Assembly (NCBI GenBank): GCA_964390005.1
Contig: CAYMGM010000015.1
Coordinates: forward strand, 1 to 36,222
Source: CAYMGM01 sp964390005
Lineage (GTDB): Bacteria > Pseudomonadota > Alphaproteobacteria > UBA9219
Length of the DNA: 36,222 nucleotides
Direction of reading: 5' to 3'
A program made the position numbers and the translations under genes. The notes under the pieces were generated by a model. The model did not search any database, had not been told where the DNA came from, and saw nothing but the letters and a program-made list of their open reading frames with translations. Below, piece by piece: positions 23,815-31,604 of the stretch. How positions within the stretch are numbered: the stretch's first letter is position 1; every line of letters starts with the position of its first letter.

Positions 23815-24450
23815 ATGTTCGGACGCAAGGACGCGATTGACAATACAGATACAACGACGACCGATACCGCTTCAACGGCCCCCGGCACGCCGCGCACTGG
23901 CGCGGCAGATGCGGGTCGTACGCTGAATACAGGCGCTTCTTCTCAGCCGCGCCGTTCGCTTGAGCTGCCGCATTCGGGCCGCAGCCGCACCTCTTCCGAT
24001 CGCGTAAGCGATTCGGGCGAGCGCAAACTGACGGTTGGCAAAGGCCTGTCGGTTTCGGGTGAAATCACGTCGTGCGACGTTTTGGTCGTCGAAGGCAAGG
24101 TTGAAGCCAAGCTGACCGAAGGCAAATTGCTGGAAATCACGGAAACCGGCCAATTCCGCGGCAGCGTTGAAATTGAAAACGCCGACATTGCCGGTCGCTA
24201 TGACGGCGATTTGACGGTTCATGGTCGCTTGACGGTTCGCAGCACGGGCCGCATCAGCGGCATGGTCAAATACGGCGAATTGGAAGTGAATGCCGGTGGC
24301 CAGATCATTGGCGAAATTCAGGTTGTTGGCGGCGGTCAGGCCGCTTCGTCGAATGCCACCAGCGGTCGCAGCTTTAAAAGCGCCGCCAAGTTCACGGCTG
24401 GCAACGAAGAAGAAGAGGATGACGCCCTTTTCCGCAAAGCCTCTGCCTAA
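23815..24450 (+). CDS. Bactofilin-family cytoskeletal protein
   Basis: Bactofilins polymerise without nucleotide into beta-helical filaments that organise cell-wall synthesis or stalk/pole functions. From ATG 23815 (behind GGAAAGGAAAT) the protein has 211 aa. A disordered Thr/Ser/Arg-rich N-terminus covers about 1-70, and the bactofilin beta-helix about 71-181 (TVGKGLSVSGEITSCDVLVV, then short Gly-spaced turns such as GQFRGSVEIENADIAGRYDG). An acidic tail with EEEEDDALF follows. The frame is open 38 codons further upstream, but those residues do not fit the family. A terminator with a long loop follows. No peptidase M23 partner, frequent with bactofilins, is adjacent. Confidence 0.92.
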   Translation: MFGRKDAIDNTDTTTTDTASTAPGTPRTGAADAGRTLNTGASSQPRRSLELPHSGRSRTSSDRVSDSGERKLTVGKGLSVSGEITSCDVLVVEGKVEAKLTEGKLLEITETGQFRGSVEIENADIAGRYDGDLTVHGRLTVRSTGRISGMVKYGELEVNAGGQIIGEIQVVGGGQAASSNATSGRSFKSAAKFTAGNEEEEDDALFRKASA

Positions 24451-24502
24451 GCGGCGGCGTGGCGCCGCAGCCGTCTTTTAGGCGGCAGTAAATAGGGCTA
24501 GG

Positions 24503-24568
24503 CGCCTGTTTGCTTGATCCGATCGCTCTTTGGGGCGACGGTAAAAAGCAAACAGGCGTTTTTCTTTT
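24503..24568 (+). terminator. Probable terminator between bactofilin and nth
   Basis: CGCCTGTTTGC (24503-24513) pairs perfectly with GCAAACAGGCG (24548-24558) and is followed by TTTTTCTTTT. The 34-nt loop is unusually long for an intrinsic terminator. A shorter GC hairpin (GCGGCG...CGCCGC, near 24451-24470, followed by TCTTTT) lies just before it. Confidence 0.6.
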
Positions 24569-24580
24569 GAGAGAAAGATC

Positions 24581-25216
24581 TTAGCCCTTCGTTTTTTCGG
24601 GAAATTGGCAAAGATCCTTGATCGGGCAATGCGGGCAATCGGGCGCACGCGCTTTGCAGACATAGCGGCCATGCAAAATCAGCCAATGATGCGCATGTCT
24701 TAGCCACTTATCGGGAATGATTTTTAACAGCGCCTCTTCTGTCTCTTCCGGCGTTTGCGTTTTCACAAGACCCGTGCGGTTGGCTACGCGGAAGACATGC
24801 GTATCGACGGCTAAGGTCGGCTGCCCAAAGGCGACATTCAGCACCACATTCGCCGTTTTGCGCCCGACGCCCGGCAGGGTCTGAAGCGCCTCGAAATCGG
24901 CAGGCACTTGCCCCCCGTAGTCTTGAATCAGTTTTTCCGACAGGCCAATGATGTGCCGCGCTTTGGTGTTCAGATAGTTGATGGATTTGATATAGGTTTT
25001 CAGCCCCTCTTCCCCCAACTTGACCATCGCCTGCGGCGTTTTGACTTTCTTAAATAAAGGAGCCGTCGCTTTATTGACCCCCGCATCCGTCATTTGCGCC
25101 GACAAAACGACGGCGACTAATAACGTGTAAGGATTGACGAATGCCAGTTCGCTTTGGGGGTCAGGCCGTGCGGCGGCAAGCCGCGCAAAAAGCGTATCAA
25201 TGTCCTTCGGCTTCAT
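24581..25216 (-). CDS. nth: Endonuclease III, base-excision-repair DNA glycosylase/lyase
   Basis: Nth removes oxidised pyrimidines and cleaves the abasic site. The 211-aa product has the helix-hairpin-helix LPGVGRKTANVVLN with catalytic Lys120, the catalytic Asp138 in AVDTHVFRV, and the iron-sulphur cluster loop with Cys187, Cys194, Cys197 and Cys203 (C-x6-C-x2-C-x5-C). Length is normal. ATG at 25216 has GAAAGG-type Shine-Dalgarno sequence upstream. It is divergent from the alkyltransferase gene at 25258, only 41 bp away, so the two DNA-repair genes share a very short promoter region. Confidence 0.97.
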   Translation of the reverse strand: MKPKDIDTLFARLAAARPDPQSELAFVNPYTLLVAVVLSAQMTDAGVNKATAPLFKKVKTPQAMVKLGEEGLKTYIKSINYLNTKARHIIGLSEKLIQDYGGQVPADFEALQTLPGVGRKTANVVLNVAFGQPTLAVDTHVFRVANRTGLVKTQTPEETEEALLKIIPDKWLRHAHHWLILHGRYVCKARAPDCPHCPIKDLCQFPEKTKG

Positions 25217-25257
25217 GCGTCTTTCCTTTTCGCTTGATCCCCCTTACTATTGGCGGC

Positions 25258-25812
25258 ATGGCAACAAAGCGCAATTCTTTTTCTGTCACTTTCACGCAAA
25301 CGCCGCCGCCTCTGGCGTTTTACAAGCGGCTGGCAACGCCCTTTGGCCAAACCCTTGTCTTTTGGGATAACCAAGACGCGCTACGCTGTCTTTATTTTCT
25401 GTCGGAAGGGCGCACGGAAAAAACGGCCCTTTTGTCCCTTCAAAAAAAGTGGCCCCGCTGCACCTTCCGGCGCGCGACATCGAACGAGCCTTCTTGGCTC
25501 GCACACCTTTTCAAGCCGGGCGCTGCCTTGCCGCTTTGTCTGACGGGCACGCCCTTTCAGCAAAAGGTCTGGCGTGCGCTTTTAGACATCAAGGCCGGAA
25601 AAACGGAAAGCTATGGCGCGCTGGCGGCCCGCATCGGAAAACCCACGGCAGCCCGCGCGATTGGTGGGGCTGTCGGGAAAAACCCGATCCCTTATTTTGT
25701 CCCTTGCCACCGCGTTCTAGCAGGCGATGGAAGCCTTGGCGGCTATACAGGGGGGCTTGCGCTGAAACGCGCGATGCTGAAAACCGAAAAAGCCTCGTGG
25801 ATTGAGGGCTAG
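25258..25812 (+). CDS. ogt: Methylated-DNA-protein cysteine S-methyltransferase (Ogt/MGMT family)
   Basis: This suicide repair protein takes the alkyl group from O6-alkylguanine. The 184-aa product has the methyl-acceptor motif PCHRV with Cys150, the preceding NPIPYFVPC, the DNA-binding segment SYGALAARIGKPTAARAIGGA (about 118-138) and the downstream GSLGGYTGGLALKRAML. The N-terminal half (about 1-90) is divergent, as is common. The frame is open 39 codons upstream into the nth gene, but the ATG at 25258 is the natural start; only a weak GGCGG precedes it. No AraC-type Ada domain, so it is Ogt-like. Confidence 0.93.
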   Translation: MATKRNSFSVTFTQTPPPLAFYKRLATPFGQTLVFWDNQDALRCLYFLSEGRTEKTALLSLQKKWPRCTFRRATSNEPSWLAHLFKPGAALPLCLTGTPFQQKVWRALLDIKAGKTESYGALAARIGKPTAARAIGGAVGKNPIPYFVPCHRVLAGDGSLGGYTGGLALKRAMLKTEKASWIEG

Positions 25813-25830
25813 CATCCCTTCTTTCTTCCC

Positions 25831-25857
25831 GAATGCCAAATGCCGGATGCCGAATGC
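25831..25857. repeat. Short ATGCC repeat between ogt and cysE
   Basis: In the 48-bp convergent gap, four heptamers of the form (A/G)(A/G)ATGCC follow each other (AATGCC, AATGCC, GGATGCC, GAATGCC). A degenerate form of the same pattern appears in the rpoA-rplQ spacer near 8098-8117. No terminator with a proper stem is seen. Confidence 0.4.
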
Positions 25858-25860
25858 CCC

Positions 25861-26658
25861 TCAGATCTGCTGATCCATCTGCGCCGACGGCATGGCGCTG
25901 CGCGGTTTGCCAACGATCTGGGCTGGGACGCCCGCGACCGTGACATGCGGCGGCACGTTCGTCAGAACGACGCTTCCCGCCGCAACGCTGGATCCTTTGC
26001 CGATCTTGATATTGCCGAGAATAGAGGCATGGGCCCCGATCATCACGCCATCGCCGATTTTAGGGTGTCGGTCGCCCGTTTCTTTGCCGGTGCCGCCCAG
26101 TGTCACGCCATGAAGAAGAGAAACATTATCGCCAACAACCGCCGTCTCACCGATCACAAGGCCCGTGGCGTGATCGAACATCAATCCCGTGCCTAATCGC
26201 GCCGCCGGATGAATATCGACGCCCCAAACGGCACTGATACGGCTTTGGAGATACAAGGCAAGCTCGGCCCTGTCCGCAAGCCACAGCGCATGCGACAGGC
26301 GCGCGGCCTGCATGGCATGAAAGCCTTTGAAATACAAAAAAGGCCCCAAGGGTTCGGAAGCCGCGGGATCACGCGAAATCACAGCCCGCAGATCGGCTTC
26401 GGCCTTGGCCTGTAAATCAAGATCGGCATCATAAAGAGAAAGGAAAAGATCCGCCCAAACCGACGTTTTGGTGTGATCGTCACCAAGGCCGCCCGCCAGA
26501 AGAAGAGACAAAGCGCCCGCCGTATCCGAGGCTTTGAAAATCACATCGCGCAACAGCCCCGCCAGAAGAGGCTCACGTGCGACCACATTTTCAGCGCCAT
26601 GAACCAACTGGACCCAAAGCGCATCCGCGGCCCCAGAGGCCTTGTCTTCAAGCGACAC
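25861..26658 (-). CDS. cysE: Serine O-acetyltransferase
   Basis: CysE makes O-acetylserine from serine and acetyl-CoA, the first step of cysteine synthesis. The 265-aa product has a helical N-terminal domain (about 1-140) and a left-handed beta-helix of hexapeptide repeats (about 145-250). The catalytic dyad corresponds to Asp148 (GVDIHPAA) and His163 (FDHATG). LLHGVTLGGTGKETGDRHPK (181-200) forms the acetyl-CoA loop. Start is GTG at 26658 with AAGGA 8 nt upstream, inside the last codons of dnaJ (11-bp overlap), so translation is probably coupled to dnaJ. That places a cysteine-synthesis gene in the dnaK-dnaJ heat-shock transcript. Confidence 0.95.
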   Translation of the reverse strand: MSLEDKASGAADALWVQLVHGAENVVAREPLLAGLLRDVIFKASDTAGALSLLLAGGLGDDHTKTSVWADLFLSLYDADLDLQAKAEADLRAVISRDPAASEPLGPFLYFKGFHAMQAARLSHALWLADRAELALYLQSRISAVWGVDIHPAARLGTGLMFDHATGLVIGETAVVGDNVSLLHGVTLGGTGKETGDRHPKIGDGVMIGAHASILGNIKIGKGSSVAAGSVVLTNVPPHVTVAGVPAQIVGKPRSAMPSAQMDQQI

Positions 26659-27796
26659 GGAATAAATCCTTTATCTTGTCCAAAAAGCGTTCGCTTTCCG
26701 GGTTGTTTTGATTTTGCGCGGCTTCCTCGGCAAAGGCTTCCAAAAGCTCTTTTTGCTTTTTCGTCAGGCGTACCGGCGTTTCCACTTGAAGCTCGACATA
26801 CAAATCGCCCCGCACGGATGAACGCAAAACCGACATGCCCTGACGGCGCAAACGGACCTGGTGCCCGCTTTGCGTCCCGGCCTCGACCGACAGCTCAGCC
26901 GTCTCGCCATCAATGACGGGCACGCTGATCTTGCCGCCCAGCGCCGCCATGGTCATGGGGATCGGCACGCGGCAAAACAGGTTCGCGCCGTCGCGTTGAA
27001 ACAAGGGATGCGCCGAGACCGACAGCATCACATACAAATCGCCCGGTCTGCCACCGCGCATGCCCGCTTCGCCTTCGCCCGTCAAACGCACGCGCGTGCC
27101 GTTTTCGACGCCCGGCGGAATGGTCACGGAAAGCGTGCGTTCGCGCCGCACGCGCCCAACGCCCAAGCAAGACTTACAAGCGTCCTTGATAACTTGGCCT
27201 GTCCCCTGACAACTGGGACAGGTGCGTTCAACCGTAAAGAAACCCTGTTGAACCCGCACGCGCCCCGCGCCAGCGCACATTTGGCATGTCGAAGGCGACG
27301 TCCCCGCCGCGCAGCCCGAGCCGTTGCAGGTTTCGCAAGCAACCAAGCTGGCGACTTTGATTGTTTTTTCGCAGCCCTTAAAGGCTTCTTCCAAACTGAT
27401 GGAAAGATCATAGCGCAGATCGGCCCCGCGCGGCGCGGCGCGTTCGCGCCCGCCGCCGCTGCGACGACCGCCACCACCCAAAATCTCGCCGAACATTTCT
27501 TCGAAAATATCGCCAAAGCCCGCGGTAAAGTCGAACCCAAAACCGCCGGGCCCACCGCCCATCCCGCCTTGCTCAAATGCCGCATGGCCAAAACGATCAT
27601 AAGCCGCGCGGCGTTCGTCGTCGCGCAGCACATCATAGGCTTCGTTGATTTCTTTGAACTTATGCTCGGCCTCTTTATCGCCCGGATTTTTGTCCGGGTG
27701 ATACTTCATCGCCAGCTTGCGGTAGGCCTTTTTAAGGTCATCGGCGCTCGCGTCGCGAGAGGCCCCAAGAAGTTCATAGTAATCAGCTTTGCTCAT
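26648..27796 (-). CDS. dnaJ: Chaperone DnaJ (Hsp40)
   Basis: DnaJ delivers clients to DnaK and stimulates its ATPase. The 382-aa product is a class A Hsp40: J domain 1-70 with His33-Pro34-Asp35, a Gly/Phe-rich linker with GGMGGGPGGFGFDF, and four zinc-finger repeats CETCNGSG, CQMCAGAG, CPSCQGTG and CKSCLGVG. The C-terminal client-binding domains and a charged end follow. ATG at 27796 has GAGAG upstream. It follows dnaK by 82 bp, with a terminator-like hairpin in between. Its last bases overlap the cysE start. Confidence 0.98.
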   Translation of the reverse strand: MSKADYYELLGASRDASADDLKKAYRKLAMKYHPDKNPGDKEAEHKFKEINEAYDVLRDDERRAAYDRFGHAAFEQGGMGGGPGGFGFDFTAGFGDIFEEMFGEILGGGGRRSGGGRERAAPRGADLRYDLSISLEEAFKGCEKTIKVASLVACETCNGSGCAAGTSPSTCQMCAGAGRVRVQQGFFTVERTCPSCQGTGQVIKDACKSCLGVGRVRRERTLSVTIPPGVENGTRVRLTGEGEAGMRGGRPGDLYVMLSVSAHPLFQRDGANLFCRVPIPMTMAALGGKISVPVIDGETAELSVEAGTQSGHQVRLRRQGMSVLRSSVRGDLYVELQVETPVRLTKKQKELLEAFAEEAAQNQNNPESERFLDKIKDLFRVA

Positions 27797-27808
27797 TTTC
27801 TCTCACCG

Positions 27809-27848
27809 AAAAAATCCGCAGCCGGAAAAAAGGCCCGACTGCGGATTT
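27809..27848 (-). terminator. Terminator/attenuator between dnaK and dnaJ
   Basis: On the minus strand AAATCCGCAG and CTGCGGATTT (10 bp) enclose 17 nt with inner GGCC/CCGG-like pairing and T6, and the stem runs into a T-run. It lies 30 bp after the dnaK stop and 12 bp before the dnaJ ATG. Partial termination would set the DnaK:DnaJ ratio, as in other dnaKJ operons. Confidence 0.75.
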
Positions 27849-27878
27849 GATTCAAAGGATGTTGCAACGACAAGACGC

Positions 27879-29798
27879 TTATTTCTTATCGCCGTCAACT
27901 TCGACAAAGTCGGCATCAACAACGCCTTCGCTGGCCGCTTTATCATCCGCGCCCGGCGCCGCGCCGCCAGCCGCGCCTGCCATGCCCGCATCGCCTGCGT
28001 TTTTGTACATGGCTTCGCCCATCTTCATCGACACTTGCGTCAGCGCTTCCGTTTTCGCTTTGATCGCGTCGGCATCGCCCGATTCCAAAACGCCTTTCAA
28101 ATCGGCAACCGCCGCTTCGATCGCCGTTTTATCACCCGCCGCGACCTTGTCGCCAAGTTCGGTCAGCGTCTTTTCGGTCGTGTGGATCAACGCATCCGCA
28201 TGGTTGCGGGCATCGACCGCTTCGCGGCGCTTTTTGTCGTCGGCAGCATTGGCTTCCGCTTCTTTAACCATGCGCTGAATGTCGGAGTCCGACAGCCCGC
28301 CCGAGGCCTGAATGCGGATTTGCTGTTCTTTGTTCGTCGCCTTGTCTTTGGCCGTCACGCTAACAATGCCGTTGGCGTCGATATCGAACGTCACTTCGAC
28401 TTGCGGCACGCCGCGCGGCGCGGGCGGAATACCAACCAGATCAAACTGCCCCAGCAGTTTGTTATCCGCCGCCATTTCACGCTCGCCCTGGAACACGCGG
28501 ATGGTCACGGCATTCTGATTGTCTTCGGCTGTCGAGAAGACCTGGCTTTTCTTCGTCGGGATCGTCGTGTTGCGATCGATCAAGCGCGTGAAGACACCGC
28601 CCAGCGTTTCAATGCCCAAAGACAAAGGCGTCACATCCAACAGCAGAACGTCTTTAACGTCGCCCTTTAAAACGCCGCCCTGAATGGCAGCGCCCACGGC
28701 CACGACTTCATCGGGGTTCACGCCGCGGTGCGGCTCACGCCCAAAGAACTCTTTCACCGTGTCGATGATCTTGGGCATACGGGTCATACCGCCGACCAAA
28801 ATCACTTCGTCGATTTCCGACGCTTTCAGCCCCGCGTCTTTCAACGCCTTTTGGCAGGGATCGATTGTCCGTTGGACCAAATCTTCGACCAGCGATTCAA
28901 GCTTGGCGCGCGTCACTTTAACGCTGAGATGCTTCGGACCCGACTGATCCGCCGTGATAAACGGCAAGTTGACTTCGGTCTGGATCGACGACGACAATTC
29001 GATCTTGGCCTTTTCGGCGGCTTCCTTCAAACGCTGCAAAGCCAGACGGTCTTGGCGCAAATCAATGCCCTGCTCACGTTTGAACTCGTCGCACAGGAAG
29101 TCAATGATGCGCGCGTCGAAATCTTCACCGCCCAAGAACGTGTCGCCGTTGGTGGATTTCACTTCGAAAACGCCGTCGCCGATTTCAAGAACCGAGACGT
29201 CGAACGTGCCGCCGCCAAGGTCATAGACGACGACCGTTCCGGTCTTTTTCTTTTCCATGCCATAGGCCAAGGCCGCCGCGGTCGGCTCGTTGATGATACG
29301 CAAAACCTCAAGGCCCGCGATCTTGCCCGCATCCTTGGTGGCCTGACGTTGGCTGTCGTTGAAATAGGCCGGGACCGTGATGACGGCTTGCGTCACCTTC
29401 TCGCCCAAATAAGCTTCAGCCGTTTCTTTCATCTTCATCAGAATGAAAGCCGACACTTCGCTGGGGCTATAGTTTTTGCCAGCCGCATCGACCCACGCAT
29501 CGCCATTGCCGTTTTTAACGATCTTATACGGCACCAGATTGATGTCTTTTTGGACCATGGGGTCGTTAAAGTTACGACCGATCAAACGCTTGATCGCAAA
29601 AAGCGTGTTTTCGGGGTTCGTCACGGCCTGACGCTTGGCGCTTTGCCCGACCAAACGCTCACCCGATCCGGTGAAAGCCACAATAGAAGGCGTTGTATTC
29701 GCCCCTTCGGCGTTCGGAATAACCTTGGCGCTGGAGCCTTCCATCACAGCGACGCAAGAGTTGGTGGTGCCGAGGTCGATACCGATAACTTTAGCCAT
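27879..29798 (-). CDS. dnaK: Chaperone DnaK (Hsp70)
   Basis: DnaK is the ATP-dependent Hsp70 folding chaperone. The 639-aa product has the opening MAKVIGIDLGTTNSCVAV, the phosphate-loop VVYDLGGGTFDVSVLEI, VILVGGMTRMPKI, the linker VLLLDVTPLSLGIE, a substrate-binding beta domain and a helical lid. It ends in an Ala/Gly-rich stretch and an acidic tail. The frame is open 66 codons upstream, but the ATG at 29798, with AAGGAA upstream, is clearly the start. It heads the dnaK-dnaJ-cysE run. grpE is not adjacent. Confidence 0.98.
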   Translation of the reverse strand: MAKVIGIDLGTTNSCVAVMEGSSAKVIPNAEGANTTPSIVAFTGSGERLVGQSAKRQAVTNPENTLFAIKRLIGRNFNDPMVQKDINLVPYKIVKNGNGDAWVDAAGKNYSPSEVSAFILMKMKETAEAYLGEKVTQAVITVPAYFNDSQRQATKDAGKIAGLEVLRIINEPTAAALAYGMEKKKTGTVVVYDLGGGTFDVSVLEIGDGVFEVKSTNGDTFLGGEDFDARIIDFLCDEFKREQGIDLRQDRLALQRLKEAAEKAKIELSSSIQTEVNLPFITADQSGPKHLSVKVTRAKLESLVEDLVQRTIDPCQKALKDAGLKASEIDEVILVGGMTRMPKIIDTVKEFFGREPHRGVNPDEVVAVGAAIQGGVLKGDVKDVLLLDVTPLSLGIETLGGVFTRLIDRNTTIPTKKSQVFSTAEDNQNAVTIRVFQGEREMAADNKLLGQFDLVGIPPAPRGVPQVEVTFDIDANGIVSVTAKDKATNKEQQIRIQASGGLSDSDIQRMVKEAEANAADDKKRREAVDARNHADALIHTTEKTLTELGDKVAAGDKTAIEAAVADLKGVLESGDADAIKAKTEALTQVSMKMGEAMYKNAGDAGMAGAAGGAAPGADDKAASEGVVDADFVEVDGDKK

Positions 29799-29882
29799 TT
29801 TTTCGTTCCTTCTTACCTTGAAAGCGGCCCCATCCCGGAGCCGTTGCTGCACTGCACAGGCAGCACATGAACTCGAAGGGTA

Positions 29883-29909
29883 ATATAGGGATGATTTTCC
29901 CCCTTGCAA
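29883..29909 (-). promoter_or_regulatory. RpoH (sigma32)-type heat-shock promoter of dnaK
   Basis: On the minus strand TTGCAAG (29909-29903) and CCCTATAT (29890-29883) are separated by 12 bp. This matches the alphaproteobacterial heat-shock pattern of a TTG-type -35 and a CCxTATxT -10. It gives a leader of about 78 nt before dnaK, which includes a TGCTGC/GCAGCA inverted repeat. Confidence 0.75.
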
Positions 29910-30092
29910 TGGCACTGGGGCTCGAAAAGGCGATTTTGTTAAAAGTTTTTTAAGCCTCAAGGCAGCCCCCCATACATTTGGGCGCGAAATGGTCACAAAA
30001 TGGCCTCAAATCATGGGCTTGGCGTCATCCCCCCGCCACGATCTTTCGATAGCCTCCTTGTCATAGGGTTTTTAAAGGAAAGGGGGTTACAA

Positions 30093-30383
30093 ATGAGCGT
30101 TGAATCTAAAAAACTGTCGTTACGGTCGTTTACCTCGCGTCTTTCAGGTCCTTTCTTAACCACACTGTTATTGACAACCGTGATGGCCCTGGCGGCTTTT
30201 AGCCGGGTCCCCGCCCCTGATTTCGCCGCTGCCGGAAGCGAAACCACAAGCCACGCGCCCCACTTCACGCCAGTCCCAAACCTTGTCACCCCACCCGCCG
30301 TGGTCGAAGCGCCCGCGCGGCCCGAAGCGACATCGTCTCTCAAACAATTGGCAACCGTTGTCGTATCATCGTCGCGGCCCTAA
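30093..30383 (+). CDS. Small single-span membrane or exported protein, hypothetical
   Basis: I do not recognise this 96-aa protein. ATG 30093 is preceded by AAAGGAAAGGGGG. A basic N-terminus (KKLSLRSFTSR) leads into one hydrophobic helix (about 20-37) that is either a signal anchor or a signal peptide. The rest is Pro/Ala/Val-rich with SSSRP at the end, suggesting a short flexible periplasmic tail. The frame is open 31 codons upstream, but that part looks like leader DNA. It is divergent from dnaK and 83 bp upstream of the cysteine-rich exported protein gene on the same strand, with which it may be linked. Confidence 0.6.
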   Translation: MSVESKKLSLRSFTSRLSGPFLTTLLLTTVMALAAFSRVPAPDFAAAGSETTSHAPHFTPVPNLVTPPAVVEAPARPEATSSLKQLATVVVSSSRP

Positions 30384-30466
30384 TCTCGATTTTTAAAAAT
30401 TAAGTTTTTATTAGCCGCCCCCAAGGGATAATATTCTTAATCATCCATTTATTCCCGAGGGCTGCG

Positions 30467-31582
30467 ATGTCGTCGTCTTTTCAAAATGCGTCTTATTGTG
30501 CCCTTTTTCTTGCCCTTCTGCTAACGCTTGCTCCCCCAGCTAAAGCAGGAAGCTCTGCTGTAAATAGCGACACCTCAACAACGGCAAGCTCGATTTGCCT
30601 ATACGATGGCGCTGGAGATTCAACGGGGACTGTCGGCAATTGCCCCACATCTGGCGGCAACGACAACACCAATGCCGCGGCTGGCATGGGGGGCATCAAA
30701 ATCTCGCCCAACCACACGGCAACCACCCCCATCGACAAGCATTGGATTTGCCGGTACGTCAACAATATGTCCTCGACCTATGCTCAATTCATTCCTTTTA
30801 AGACCCCGAAAGAATGGAATATGTTTTTACAAAACAAACCCAGTTCTTTCGGCACGAACTTGTGCTCACGACCCGATAGTTCGTTTAGCATCACCAATTT
30901 CGTTCCTGATGGCGATCAGGCCAAAGACGGCGTGACATCCTATAGCATCTCCCTCCCCTATGCGCGGGAAAACACCCAGCTTCATTATGAACACACCTTT
31001 ACCAACCAATGTAAGCAATATGTGTGGGAATGTGATAGTCAGGGCTATGCCAGCTGCTGCGTCGGCGGAACGACAGATGAATGGGGCAACTGCAATGGTG
31101 AATACAAACAAGACTCGTCATGCGGTTGTATTCGAAACGTCTGCAACGGTTATTGGAGAGACTATTCGGCATCGTCCGGTTTTACGGCTGTCGCGGGGGC
31201 CAGTTCGGATGGATCGGGATCTAATTCGGGGTGGCAAGGCTATTCTTATGCTTTAAGCGCCTCCCGATCGAGCGTTTGCACAACGGATAGCAACTGTAAC
31301 GCCTTACCGGCGCAGCCCTATAGTGGATGCAACTTGGATGAAATGCATCTCTATAACGCCTTTACCATGCTGTTCTGTACGACAGGGTCTGTTTATTGGA
31401 ATGCCTGCCTTGGCATGGGATTTGGCGTGATCAATTATGAAAATCAGATCAGCGCCGCGCTGTCTTCAGGAACAGCCGAAGGCTGTGCCGCAGCCCAAGC
31501 CTTAAGAAGCGAAGAAAATGGCATTATTGATGCTATCAACAACGCTTCTCCGGCATGGGCTATCGGTAATTTGCCCAAGTGA
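30467..31582 (+). CDS. Cysteine-rich exported protein of unknown function
   Basis: The 371-aa product begins with a signal peptide (core YCALFLALLLTLAPPAKA, cleavage near AKA|GS). The mature part holds 18 cysteines, many in close patterns (ASCCVGG, SSCGCIRNVC, VCTTDSNC), and is rich in Ser, Thr, Asn, Gly, Tyr and Trp. It looks like a disulphide-stabilised secreted or surface protein. I cannot assign a family. ATG 30467 has GAGGG upstream. GATAAT (30427-30432) may be a -10 box in an AT-rich promoter region, without a good -35. Base use is visibly more AT-rich than in the neighbouring housekeeping genes, which hints at transfer. It is convergent with the SDR gene, 22 bp away. Confidence 0.75.
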   Translation: MSSSFQNASYCALFLALLLTLAPPAKAGSSAVNSDTSTTASSICLYDGAGDSTGTVGNCPTSGGNDNTNAAAGMGGIKISPNHTATTPIDKHWICRYVNNMSSTYAQFIPFKTPKEWNMFLQNKPSSFGTNLCSRPDSSFSITNFVPDGDQAKDGVTSYSISLPYARENTQLHYEHTFTNQCKQYVWECDSQGYASCCVGGTTDEWGNCNGEYKQDSSCGCIRNVCNGYWRDYSASSGFTAVAGASSDGSGSNSGWQGYSYALSASRSSVCTTDSNCNALPAQPYSGCNLDEMHLYNAFTMLFCTTGSVYWNACLGMGFGVINYENQISAALSSGTAEGCAAAQALRSEENGIIDAINNASPAWAIGNLPK

Positions 31583-31604
31583 GAAAAGGGACGCGCGGAA
31601 AGAG

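Noticed and set aside
26861..27850. 329-codon plus-strand open frame
   Set aside because: Antisense to dnaJ; composition typical of a complementary-strand shadow.
28728..29870. 380-codon plus-strand open frame
   Set aside because: Antisense to dnaK, whose identity is certain; no independent coding evidence.
29799..29996. N-terminal extension of DnaK by 66 residues
   Set aside because: The normal DnaK N-terminus starts at ATG 29798 with a Shine-Dalgarno; the extension covers the heat-shock promoter and leader.
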